Positions 44,584 through 54,720 of a stretch of 64,000 nucleotides of DNA are shown here, in pieces. The position numbers and the translations under genes were made by a program. Source of the stretch: Prorocentrum cordatum (Eukaryota > Sar > Dinophyceae > Prorocentrales > Prorocentraceae); assembly GCA_963575745.1 (NCBI GenBank), contig CAUYUJ010016907.1, forward strand, positions 17,501 to 81,500. The letters run 5' to 3'. The notes under the pieces were generated by a model that had not been told where the DNA came from, searched no databases, and was given only the letters and a program-made list of their open reading frames with translations. Each line of letters begins with the position of its first letter. Position 1 is the stretch's first letter.

Positions 44584-45659
44584 CGTTCAAACGCTGGAAG
44601 CAAACCTGCGCTACACCGAGAAACAGCGCGTGGGAAATCCGCCCTCGGCAGCGACCTTCGCGGAAACAAGAGCTAACGCCTGTGTTTCGAGCCAAAGGTG
44701 TGTCGAGCGAGACTCGATTGTGCGCTGAGGGATAAACTGCTGCGTTAAAAAATAATAAAAGCATAAATAATGAGCTGCTGCGTTAGGAATGGCACTGTCA
44801 ATCCTACCCCCACCCTTCAGAACGAACGCGTTGCTTGATAGCTCTCGAATTGGTAAACTTGAAATCCCACACATGTCTTCGAGAAGAGACAACAAACAAA
44901 GGTGGGAGAACAACGTGCACAAATAGAACACTGTGGTCGGCGATCGTTTCCGAGACGTACATTCACGATGTCTGGCATATCTGTCAAGACAAAATCAAGC
45001 AAGTCCCGATTGCGAGTAGGTTTTTTAACCTTCTCGAAAAAAAACACGCGAAATGCACATCTGCTGCATCAACGCCCCTTCCGGGCTGGAGCGGTTGCAA
45101 TAGTATAACCATTCCTTCTGGTGCACGTTAAAATCTCCAATCAACAAGCTGCCTACAGCCAACGAGGAATGGACCTCCCATTCATCAAACAAGGCCTGAA
45201 GACTCACAATCTCTCCGTGGCACAGCGGTCGATACATGCAACCAAAGAATAGGACCGCTATCATAATGAAAGAAACACGCAAGCTCGGCAATATACGGTT
45301 TGGATAAGGGAAAGAAGAGGTGGCCAAAAGAGGACAACACATACACTAAGATTCCACCGCGAACCGATACACGATCTCTGCGGACAAAAATGGAATTGTT
45401 CGCGAGACCAGGGCACGGACAAGAAGAATCAAGCCACGTCTCATTCAAAAAAACGAGGACGGGAAGAGAGAGCAAGAGGCGAAGCCGGGCTTCGCGCTTA
45501 GCCTTGTGCTTATCGGAAAAACCTTGGATATTCACATGCACACTGGCGAGGTCGAAAGCCGCGAGAGACAGCGAGGTGCCGGACTTGCGCGGCACCCAGT
45601 CTCGAGCCTCACTCTGTGGAAAACGTGAAAGAATCACCCCAAGGCGGGCTGCGAGGCAG

Positions 45660-46070
45660 GACGCAAAGACGACCCTGTTCGCAGCATCCCAACGGTGTAG
45701 AGAGGTTTGACATTCAGCCATCATGCGGCACGCCTGATCGCCTGTAACATTATTTTCGACCAGCGAATCGCATTCAGGTCGTCCGCATAAACAACTTTCT
45801 TCGAATCCCGTGGCCCAAACAGCCATGCTGGAATCCGAGAAACATGCATTCCAAAGCGGCGGTCCTTGCACAGTGCCCTGGTAAATCATGTTTCCATACG
45901 CACTGGGGCAAAATGCTGCCCCTGAACGATAACCCGCGCCATGCGCTGCTCCAGCCATCTAGCAACTTCCTCTAAACTGCTGAGGACCCATCTTCTTGCC
46001 GTCTCGAACGCGATTCTTGACGTTCGGAACGCCGGCCATGCTAGACATAGTAATAAAAAAAAATGCAATG
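45660..46070 (-). pseudogene. Reverse-transcriptase fragment of a third APE-type retrotransposon (copy C)
   Basis: EEVARWLEQRMARVIVQGQH then FAPVRMET (about 45,975-45,890) and NMIYQGTVQGPPLWNACFSD (about 45,895-45,835) align with ASWLGRRSARVVVQGELSAP then VCMETKIYQGTVLGPPLWNA of copy A. The motif C area is corrupted (frame shift turns YADDLNAL into CGRPECDSL), then RMMAECQTSLHRWDAANRVV continues. It stops where copy B's endonuclease begins, so copy B was inserted into or recombined with copy C. Confidence 0.65.
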
Positions 46071-46074
46071 AATA

Positions 46075-46942
46075 GGATCATCGGTGGTGGTACACCGCCC
46101 TGGCGCCGAACGAAGACTGCGCCAAAAACAATCAATTACTGATTGCATAACGTAAAAAAGCAAACTTCAATCAAACACAACCAATATCGAAATAACGGTT
46201 TTGAAATTCTGCAAAAAAAAAAGATTTTTTTTTTTTTTTTCTATTTTCATTCAAAACAAATAATTTATATTCTCGACCAGGCTATGTAAATCCATCAAAG
46301 AAAATCCACGAACACATTAGAACACAACTAAGAAAATCCTTGTTTCTCCTTAAAAACTAAAACATAATGAATGAGACAACTTACACGTAGGAACACCTGC
46401 AATAAAGAGAATATTTGAAAATGTAGAATGTAGGTAACATAATTCCACACGAATAAATAGAAATGACTCTACTTCTCTTGTTAAAAAACACAAACAGAAA
46501 CTCAATCTGAACTGCTTCGCTTTTGGAAATCAACACAATCACGGTACACAACTTCTTCATTTCTGTTTCTAACAACTGTAGACATTGTTATTATACATCT
46601 AATATCTACTTTCGAATTTCCTTCTGTTCTAATTCTCAAACATCTATACTTTGCAACAAATTACCTGATTACGTATTGCAAAACAAATCCTTATTTTCAA
46701 ACTAAATCGAACTGCCAAGACCAATGAAGTCTGAAAACAATCACGATATTTACATTTCGAAATTGTTACCACACATATTCCGCTTTCTCTTCCCTTCTAC
46801 TTTATGATTGATTGTTCGCTCTGTTCTGATATTCAACATAATAATATCTTTATGCATTTCTAATTGCTCTAATGTTCGTGATGTTTTTAGAATTTCCTAT
46901 CTTCGATTTTCTGTCTATTCTCTTATTCTGCTGCAATTTTTT

Positions 46943-46978
<36 letters not shown>

Positions 46979-47364
46979 CATACATGTGTGTGTGTATACA
47001 TACACATGCATATATGTGTACATATAAACATGTGTGTATGCATGTATAGAAAAATGCGTGCACACACACGCACACACACAACACACACACACACACTTAT
47101 ATATATATATATATATATACATGTTGTGTGTGTGTGTATATATCTATATATATATAATACATATACACATAATACATATATACATATATGTGTTTGTATA
47201 TTAATATATATAATATATATATATTATATATATATGTGTGGTGTGTGTGTGTGTGTGTGTGCGTGTGCGTGCACGCATTTTTCTATACATGCATACAGAC
47301 ATGTTTATGTGTAAACATATGTGCATGTGTATGTATACACACACACACATGTATGTATACACAC

Positions 47365-47401
<37 letters not shown>

Positions 47402-47450
47402 TATGCATGTATGTGTAACAATCACATTGACTTCCCACAGAAGATATACA
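46075..47450. other. AT-rich island with TA/CA microsatellites
   Basis: Composition changes abruptly from GC-rich or balanced to strongly AT-rich. It contains a facing A10 and T16 run (46,213-46,240, a potential hairpin), then ordinary AT-rich DNA without a gene. From 46,946 to 47,400 there are (TA)n, (TG)n and (CA)n runs with ACATACATG words; the part around 47,000-47,100 is mirrored in inverted orientation around 47,260-47,350 (CATGTGTGTATGCATGTATA versus TATACATGCATACAGACATG). Tyr/Ile/Cys-rich frames here are repeat translations. Confidence 0.7.
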
Positions 47451-48365
47451 ACATTCGTATGCAAATCAAATCAATTGCGATCAGATTACATTGCAATTCG
47501 AAGCGTAAATGTTATTGTGTATCACAATACCGTCCCCATACAATCTACGCTCGCACGTCGTTGGCAATGCTGGACCGTTTTCTCTCGCGCGCGAAATCCC
47601 GTGGCCACGCAGCCGGAAATTGTGATGTCGGCAGCTCCAGGTCGCAACGGTCTGTTCCAAAATCCTGGATCCTGTTTTTGCCCCCCGAACAAAAAAAACA
47701 AAGCCTGTTATCGGAATGCTTTGTTTGGCCGGTGGGCAGACTGCTCGATGTTGGGCCTCGTGGGTCGCGCCCGAAACCTGTCACAAAAGTCTGTGCTCCT
47801 GGAACGCATGTCCTCCTCCAAGAAACAACCATCGTCTCCAAGAGACGGATAATCTGTGACGTCGCCTATGTCTGCTGCAGAGGTCTGTTCGACAAACGTG
47901 AATCCCTGAAACAAACTCCACAGTTGAACGCGCATCCGTTCATCGGAATGCATTGGCCGCAAAACTGGTTGCCTGGCGTCGGGCCCCGTCGGCCGTACCA
48001 GAGAACGCTTCCAAGGGATGTGGTGTGGTGTGGTTACCTGGAACGCACATCCTCCTTTTCTGACTCCAGTGGCCGCGCCAATAGCCCGTTTCAAGGGTCC
48101 AGGCCCTTGGAATGGATATCCTCCTCTGGAGAATTACGCGTGGCCCAGTGGAAACCGACACCTCTGGCCGTGGAGTATGCTATGGCCGCGCCGAAAGCTC
48201 GTTCCAAGGGCCAAGACGCCGCATCCTCTGGCGCCGCTTGCCGCGGCGATAGCTTGTCTCTGGCGCCCGAACTCTCTGGCAACGGGGCGGAAGCACGTGT
48301 CGTTAGTAGCCCCTGGCCGCCGAAATCCGTTTCAAGGGTTTGAATCCCACCAACCCTCTGGGCGT
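47451..48365. other. No gene recognised; loosely repetitive GC-rich DNA
   Basis: Phrases such as CTGGAACGCATGTCCTCCTCC / CTGGAACGCACATCCTCCTTT and TGGCCGCGCCAATAGC / TGGCCGCGCCGAAAGC recur at roughly 100-250-base spacing, suggesting an old long-unit tandem repeat. It ends with TTGAATCCCACCAACCC at 48,341, the terminal block of the intron-type element. Confidence 0.45.
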
Positions 48366-48765
48366 CGGCCCCCACCCAGGGCAGCGTTTCGTGGCCCCAT
48401 AGGGAGCTCCACCGTATGTTCCAATGGGGGTGTCCACATGCGGTTCCTCCACCCAGGGCAGCGTTTCGTGGCCCCATAGTGAGCTCCACCGTAGGCCCCA
48501 GTGGGGGTGTTCGCATGCGTTTCCCCAATCCAGGGCAGCGTTTCGTGGCCCCATAAGGAGCTCCACCGTAGGTCCCAGTGGTGGTGCTCGCATGCGGTTC
48601 CCCCACCCAGGGCAGCGTTTCGTGGCCCCATAAGGAGCTCCACCGAAGGCGACAAGCAGTGGGGGTGCCTGCATGCGGTTCCCCCACCCAGGGCAGCGTT
48701 TCGTGGCCCCATAGGGAGCTCCACCGAAGGCCCCAGTGGGGGTGTTCGCATGCAGACCCAGAGGT
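48366..48765. repeat. 77-bp tandem repeat, five units
   Basis: CAGGGCAGCGTTTCGTGGCC occurs at 48,377, 48,454, 48,531, 48,608 and 48,689 (spacings 77, 77, 77 and 81). Each unit continues with CCATAGGGAGCTCCACCG, CCCCAGTGGGGGTG and CGCATGCGGTTCCCCCAC. The GTTTCGTGGCCCCATAGGGA, GAGCTCCACCGAAGGCCCCA and CGCATGCGGTTCCCC blocks recur in the 89-bp arrays at 59-63 kb, so this is a dispersed satellite family. Confidence 0.9.
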
Positions 48766-48865
48766 AGCGCCACCCAAAGTATCCTGCGACGTACCCAACC
48801 CTTTCTACACAAGTGACACTTGCATTCAGGACCACTCAATACCGAAGGACATATCGGCGCCATTG

Positions 48866-51285
48866 TATAGTGGTGATCTGATGAGGACGTACCTCCGCTG
48901 AGCCTCCCAAGAAGCCCATGCGCGCCAGGTGAGCCAAGCGCGCCAGGCGCGCCAGGTGCGCCAGGTGCGCCAGGTGCGCCAGGTGCGCCAGGTGCACCAG
49001 GTGCGCCAGGTGCGCCAGGTGCGCCAGGTGCGCCAGGCGCGCCAGGTGCGCCTGATGCGCCAGGCGCGCCAGGTGCGCCAAGTGTGCGCCAGGTGTGCGC
49101 CAGGTGTGCGCCCGGTGTGCCAGGTGCGCCAGGTGCGCCAGGTGCGCCAGGTGCGCCAGATGCGCCAGGTACGCCAGGTGCGCCAGGCGCGCCAGGTGCG
49201 CCAGGTGCGCCATGCGCGCCAGTGTGCCAGGTGCGTCAGCTGCGCCCAGCGCGCCAGGTGTACCAGGTGCGCGCCAGGTGCTCCCAGCGCGCCAGCTGCG
49301 CCAGTTGCGCCCAGCGCGTCAGGTGCGCGCCAGGTGCGCGCCAGGTGCGCGCCAGGTGCGCGCCAGGCGCGCGCCAGGTGCGCCAGTTGCGCCAGGTGGG
49401 CGCCTGGTGTGCGCCAGGTGCGCCAGGCGCGCCTGGCGCGCCAGGTGCGCCAGATGCGCCAGGCGCGCCAGGTGCGCCAAATGTGCGCCAGGTGTGCGCC
49501 AGGTGTGCGCCCGGTGTGCCAGGTGCGCCAGGTGCGCCCAGCGCGCCAGGTGTGCCAGGTGCGCCAGCTGCGCCAGGTATGCCCGGTGCGCCAGGCGCGC
49601 GCGCCACCAGGTGCGCCAGTGGCGCCATGTGCGCCGTGTGCGCCGTGTGCGCCAGGTGCGCCAGGCGCGCCAGGCGCGCCAGGTGCGCCAGGCGCGCCAA
49701 GTGAGCCAGGTGCGCCAGGTGCGCCAGGTGTGCGCCAGGTGCGCCTAGCGCGCCAGGTGCGCCAGGTGCGCCAGGTGCGCCAGGTGTGCCAGGTGCGCCA
49801 GGTGCGCCAGATGCGCAAGGTGCGCCAGGTGCGCCGGGTGTGCGCCAGGTGCGCGCCAAGCGCGCCAGGTGCGCCAGGTGCGCCAGTTGCGCCAGGCGCG
49901 CCAGTTGCGCCATGCGCGCCAGGCGCGCCAGGTGCGCCAGGTGCGCCAGGTGCGCCAGGTGCGCCAGGTGCGCCACGCGCGCCGGGTGCGCCAGGTGCGC
50001 CCAGCGCGCCTGGCGCGCACATGGCGCGCGCGCTAGGTGCGCCAGGTGTGCGCCACGTGTGCGCCAGGTGCGCGCCAGGTGCGCCAGGTGCGCCAGTTGC
50101 ACCAGGTGTGCCAGGTGCGCCTGTTGCGCCAGGCGCGCCAAGTGAGGCGCATGTGCGCCATGTGCGACAGGTGCGCCAGGTGCGCCAGGTGCGCCAGGTG
50201 CGACAGGCGCGCCAGGTGCGCCAGGTCTGCGCTAGGTGTGGCAGGTGCGCCATGTGCGCCCAGCGCGCCAGGTGCGCCAGCTGCGCGAGATGCACCCTTG
50301 TGCCAGGTGTGCGCCAGGTGCGCCAGGTGTGCGCCAGTTGCACCAGGCGCGCCAGGCGCGCCAGGTGCGGCAGGTGCGGCAGGTGCGGCAGGTGCGTCAG
50401 GTACGCCCAGCGCGCCAGGTGCGCGCCAGGTGCGCGCCAGGTGCGCCAGGTGCGTCGGGTGCGCCAGGTGCGCGCCAGGTGCGCCAGGTGCGCGCCAGGT
50501 GCGCCAAGGGGACATGGAGGCCTCAAAGTGATCTGCGTATGACGTACCTCTGCTGGGCCTCCCAGGAACCCACGAAAGTGGCGACAATTGCGCAGATCGC
50601 AGCCCCGAAGGGGGCAAGGAGGCCTCAAAGTGATCTGCGTATGACGTACCTCTGCTGGGCCTCCCAGGAACCCACGAACGTGGCGACAGTTGCGCAGATC
50701 GCAGCCCCGCAGGGGACAGGGAGGCCTCTAAGTGATCTGCGTATGACGTACCTCCGCTGGGCCTCCCAGGATACCACGAAAGTGGCGACAGTTGCGCAGA
50801 TCGCAGCCCCGCTGGGGACAGGGAGGCCTCAAAGTGATGTGCGTATGACGTACCTCCGCTGGGCCTCCCAGGAACCCACGAAAGTGGCGACAGTTGCGCA
50901 GATCGCAGCCCCGCAGGGGACAGGGAGGCCTCAAAATGATCTGCGTATTACGTACCTCTGCTGGGCCTCACAGGGAAACCACGAAAGTGGCGACAGTTGC
51001 GCAGATCGCAGCCCCGCAAGGGACAGGGAGGCCTCAAAGTGATCTGCGTATGACGTACCTCCGCTGGGCCTCCCAGGAACCCACGAAAGTGGCGACAATT
51101 GCGCAGATCGCAGCCCCGCAAGGTACAGGGAGGCCTCAAAGTGATCTGCGTATGACGTACCTCCGCTGGGCTTCCCGGGAGCCCACGAATTGGCGACAAT
51201 TGCGCAGATCGCAGCCCCGCAGGGGACAGCCAGGAGCCCACGGAAGAAGCGACAATTGCGCAGATCGTAGCCCCGTAGGGCACCG
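48866..51285. repeat. 102-bp satellite split by a large 9-bp minisatellite
   Basis: A partial 102-bp unit (TGATCTGATGAGGACGTACC, TCCGCTGAGCCTCCCA) lies at 48,870-48,912. The 9-bp array follows (listed separately). From 50,521 seven further units begin with CCTCAAAGTGATCTGCGTAT (50,521, 50,623, 50,725, 50,827, 50,929, about 51,030, about 51,132) with a degraded last unit to 51,285. Since 102 is divisible by three, all frames are periodic at 34 residues; no protein is implied. Confidence 0.85.
48913..50512. repeat. 9-bp minisatellite (GCGCCAGGT)n, ~1.6 kb
   Basis: About 175 units of GCGCCAGGT with point variants (GCGCCAGGC, GTGCGCCAGGTGT, GCGCCCAGC). It reads as (Arg-Gln-Val)n, (Ala-Pro-Gly)n or (Cys-Ala-Arg)n on the plus strand and His-Leu-Ala or Thr-Trp-Arg repeats on the minus strand, all open because stops are rare in the unit. 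No start context or non-repeat domain accompanies these frames. A degraded outlier of the same unit (GCGCACCTGGC) occurs at 52,505-52,670 in inverted orientation. Confidence 0.95.
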
Positions 51286-51429
51286 CGAACACAGGAGAGA
51301 AGAAGGAGGAGCGGGCGGGAAGTGGATACCACACTTCTCTTTTTCAAAACGAGTACCCAACACAAGGAGGGTTGGGAAACAATATTCATATTTGCGGTAT
51401 TCACAACTCATATGGTTGGGTCCTTCGCC

Positions 51430-51990
51430 TTGCTAATTGATTTTACTAAGGTTTTGGCCATTTTGGCCTCCTGTGGGGGGAGCCCTGATTAAAGCTCCCC
51501 TCTTGTTTGATCGATCTCCTCCAAGATGGCCCCAAGAAGCGCCCAGGAGTCCCCAACAGGTCCCAAAATGGCCCGAAGATGGCCCCAAGAGGCCCCCGGG
51601 AGGCCCCCCAAAAGATCCCACGCGGCCCAAAGTGGCCCCCCCCCGAGGCACCCAAGACGCCGAAGAGCCCCCCACGACCGCCTAGAGATCCCCAAGGCGT
51701 CCCAAGACGCCCAAGAGATCCCCAAGAGGCTCCGAGAAGCATCCAAAAGACCTCTGGCCCTTTTGCTTGCTCTCCTCCTCCTTCCTCTTCCCCCTCCGCC
51801 TCCTCCTCCTCCTCCTCATCCTCTTCATCCTCCGTCTCCCCACTCCCTCATCCATCCATCCAATTTTCTCCTTCGCCCCCTCTCTCCTTCACACGGTTCG
51901 GCCGTCCCCATCTTTGCTCCCGCACTTCCCTGATCATCTGGTCATCAAGATACTCTGGTCGCTGAGCAGATCGGCCGACGTCAAGCCCTT
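51430..51990. repeat. Intron-type repeat module with CCAAGANGGCCC array
   Basis: Begins with TTTACTAAGGTTTTGGCCAT, then TTTTGGCCTCCTGTGGGGGG, AGCCCTGATTAAAGCTCCCC and TTGATCGATCTCCTCCAAGA, and continues as CCAAGA..GGCCC units to 51,740. A CCT-rich stretch (51,770-51,835) and CACTTCCCTGATC (51,925), which also occurs near the end of intron 1, follow. This is the same block order as inside the receptor gene's introns. Confidence 0.7.
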
Positions 51991-51994
51991 GCTG

Positions 51995-54080
51995 GTCCCA
52001 TTGGTCACCCAGGAAATCCCACCAACCCTTTAGGCGTGCGTGGTTGAAGAACTTTCTTGTTCCAACCCGTCCTTCCCTTTCGGGGCGGGGTTTTCAGTGT
52101 TCACAATTTACGAACACCTCTTCCCCCAGGCGACAGGCAGCCAACCAAGACCAATGCGACCCCCCCAAGCATCCCTGTCAAACAACACACATCTTGTGTC
52201 ATGCTCGTGGGCCTCGTGAACACTTAAGTGTATTGATTTTTGGCCGGTGTAGCGGGGGTGCCCTCATATTGAGCGCTCTGCGCAAGACCATTATCATTGT
52301 CAACAGACCAATACAACATGCACTTCGAGGCTAAATGTGGATCATGCGCGACCACCCCGCGATCCATTTCCACTGGTGGGGTACTCGAATGTTGCCTGCT
52401 GTGTGCAGGCCCACCAAACACAATGATGGCCTTCCCGCTGCAAGTGTGCACTTGTTTTCGGCAAGGACGGTGGGGACTCACAAGTTTCTCGATGTGTGCT
52501 GTCACGTGCGCGGGCGCACCTGGCACGCTCTGCGAATGGCCGGCCTGGACGTGGCGCACCTGGCGCAGTTGGGCCATGCGGCAAACATTGCGCATGTGGG
52601 GCACGTGGCGCATCTGGCGCGCGAGACGTGCCTGGCACGCTTGGGCCCCAGGGGTGCCTGACGCACGTGGCGCACCTCGCCCCATCGCGCACGTGTGGTA
52701 TTGATTCCCACTTGCTGCCCATCCATCGGCGACCGCGGAACGTGCTGAGGCCCGGGTGTTAGTTCTGTGTTGGGAGGGCGGGTGGGGGTGAGCGAGACAG
52801 CTTGCGGGCGGGGAGGGTGTTTTAACCCCTCCCCCGACCACCTTCCCGTGGACCTGGAAAAAGCGTTTCGCGAGGGGTCGGGGCGTCCACGATTGCCCCG
52901 GCCACATCACTCTGATGCTGTGAAGGTTTTGGCCACATTTTGACCTCCGAAGGAGCTCACCGCTTTTGGTCGGTCTCCTTCAAGTGGCCGCGAGATGGCC
53001 CACGAGCTTCCAAGGGTGCCCCAAGATGGCCCCAAGAGGTGCCCAGGAGGCGCCAAGAGCCCCAAGACGTCCTCCAAAGGCACCCAAGACGCCCTGAGGG
53101 GCCTCGGCGAGAAGGGACGAATCATTGATTCGATCTACAAGTTTTGGCCACGTCTTGTTCTCTTGTGGGGGGAGCCTGATTAAGGCCCCCCCCTCCCTCG
53201 ATCGATCTCCACCAGTGTCCAGGAGGCCCCAGGGGGCCCTGCAGAGGCCCCCGAGATGCTCCCAAGAGGCCCTCGAGAGGCCCCAAGGGCCCCCCCCAGC
53301 GACACCCAAGACGTCCCAAGTTGCCTCGGCGAGAGGACCAGCATCATTGATGTATCACCCCGCAGTTGCGGACAAAAATGAAGAAGCGGGCGCGGGTGGA
53401 TCGAGGGTGGGTCGCGGGCGGGTCGCGGGACAACAACGCAATGTAACGCAACGCAACAACAATCCGCACCGCGGACCCTTACTTCAGCCACGCAACCAAT
53501 GGACAATACATGACCGCTCGGACCCCTCACTCTGATTTTTATTATGGTTTCGCCTCACTTTGGCCTCCTGGGGGGGACCCCACTGTACTATGGCCTCTCT
53601 TTTGATAGATCTTCCAAGATGGCCCCCGAAGCTCCCAAGGGTGCCCCAAGACGGCTCCGAGAGGTGCCCAGGAGGCCCGAAAAGGTCCTCAAGAGGCACG
53701 CCAAGATGCCCCCAAGAGGCCACCAAGAGACACCCAAGGGGCCCCAACAAACTCCCCAGAGACACCCAAGAGGCCCCTGGGACTGCCACAAGACCCCCAA
53801 ACCACCACACGAAGACTCCAAGAAACTCTCGGAAGACATCCGAAGAAACTCCGAAAAGCCTCTTTTTCCTCACCCGCCTGGTCCTTACCCTTCCTCCCCC
53901 CCTGCCCCTCTCCCTACTCCGCCTTTTCCTCCCCCTCCTTCTCGGATTTCTCTTCCATCGCCCCCTTGTGGAGCATGACGTCCTGCCCAACCCTTTAGTC
54001 CGCTGCATGCCCCCCCACAGTTCTGATCAGACCAACTCGTCTGGGCATCGTTTCTGGATGGGCTGCTGGGATTACGCGAA
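51995..54080. mobile_element. Free-standing copy or cluster of the intron-type element
   Basis: The left end AAATCCCACCAACCCTTTAG (52,012) and right end GGGCTGCTGGGATTACGCGA (54,060-54,079) match the two inverted ends of intron 1. CCCTTTCGGGGCGGGG lies near the left end, as in intron 1, and a second C-rich block (AACCCCTCCCCCGACC, 52,824) repeats. Three modules GTTTTGGCCAC/GTTTCGCCTCAC...GATCGATCTCC/GATCTTCC start at about 52,924, 53,143 and 53,548, each followed by CCAAGA arrays. TCTGGGCATCGTTTCTGGAT at 54,040 equals the intron 1 block at 27,355. The middle (52,200-52,900) is unrelated sequence, so this is composite or interrupted. Confidence 0.6.
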
Positions 54081-54720
54081 ACGTCTAGACTTAATTCTCC
54101 ATTGGCCTCCCCCATGCGGATGACCCCCAGGCCGCCGAGATGGCAAATATTGCCTCCAAGACGGCCAGTCTGGCTCCAAAAGGACTCACATTGGCTGCAA
54201 TATGTTTCCATTGCGGCTCAAGATGCACCCACGACTGCTTAAGTTGGCGCCAGGATGGCTCAGGACGGCTAACCTCCAAGAAGCCCTCCAATAATGCCAG
54301 AAAAAACAACAACTCATTGATCCCCTTTATGTGTTGAACGGATTTGTGCATTTGCTCCTTTTCGGCTTCCTGGCGGCCCACGACGCCCCCGAGATCGCCC
54401 GATAGGCATCGAACATAACCCCATGATGGCCCAAGAGGCCCCCAAAATGGCTCAGGCCCCCAAAACGGCCCAAGATGCCTCCAATACGCCCAAGAAGGCC
54501 TCCACGACGGCCCTGAAACATCCAAGAGGGCCCCAAGTAGGCCCAGGGACGCCCAAAAGACGGCTTCCGACGAGCCATGAATGCACTTAGACGCCCAAGG
54601 AGCCCCCGAAAGGCACCAGGCACCCAAGAGGCCCGAGGAAGCCCCCAAGAGGCCTCCAATAAGCTCCCAGGAAACTCCAAGAGGCTCCAAGAGTGCCCAA
54701 AGAGGCTCCCTCCTCGTCCT
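54081..54720. repeat. Further CCAAGANGGCCC degenerate array
   Basis: Units of CCAAGA, CCAAGAGGCC and CTCCAAGA with an AT-richer interruption at 54,300-54,365 (ending CTTTTCGGCTTCCTGG), the same higher-order layout as at 25.2-25.8 and 30.2-31.0 kb. Confidence 0.7.

Larger units (their letters stand above)
42749..45570 (-). mobile_element. APE-type non-LTR retrotransposon copy B
   Basis: On the minus strand: EN start LASVHVNIQGFSDKHKAKRE and VFLNETWLDSSCPC (45,560-45,440); EN GDFN block LLIGDFNVHQKEWL (about 45,150-45,110) and RDLLDFVLTDMPDIVNVRL (45,010-44,950); linker and RT 44,580-43,350; C-terminal region 43,340-42,749. About 2.8 kb, collinear, with frame breaks between most blocks. Its 3' end carries CCCTCCCT-type pyrimidine repeats (42,640-42,720), like copy A. 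Its endonuclease start is fused in frame to RT sequence of copy C. Confidence 0.75.

Noticed and set aside
48826-50628. 600-codon minus-strand and 537-codon plus-strand open frames over the 9-bp array
   Set aside because: Both are translations of (GCGCCAGGT)n, whose unit has no stop in any frame; no non-repeat domain or start context.
51445-51470. GGCCATTTTGGCC-like sequence as a spliced-leader relic
   Set aside because: Only about 11 bases agree with the dinoflagellate leader 3' half, the sequence is palindromic, and it is part of a recurring repeat module rather than at a gene start.
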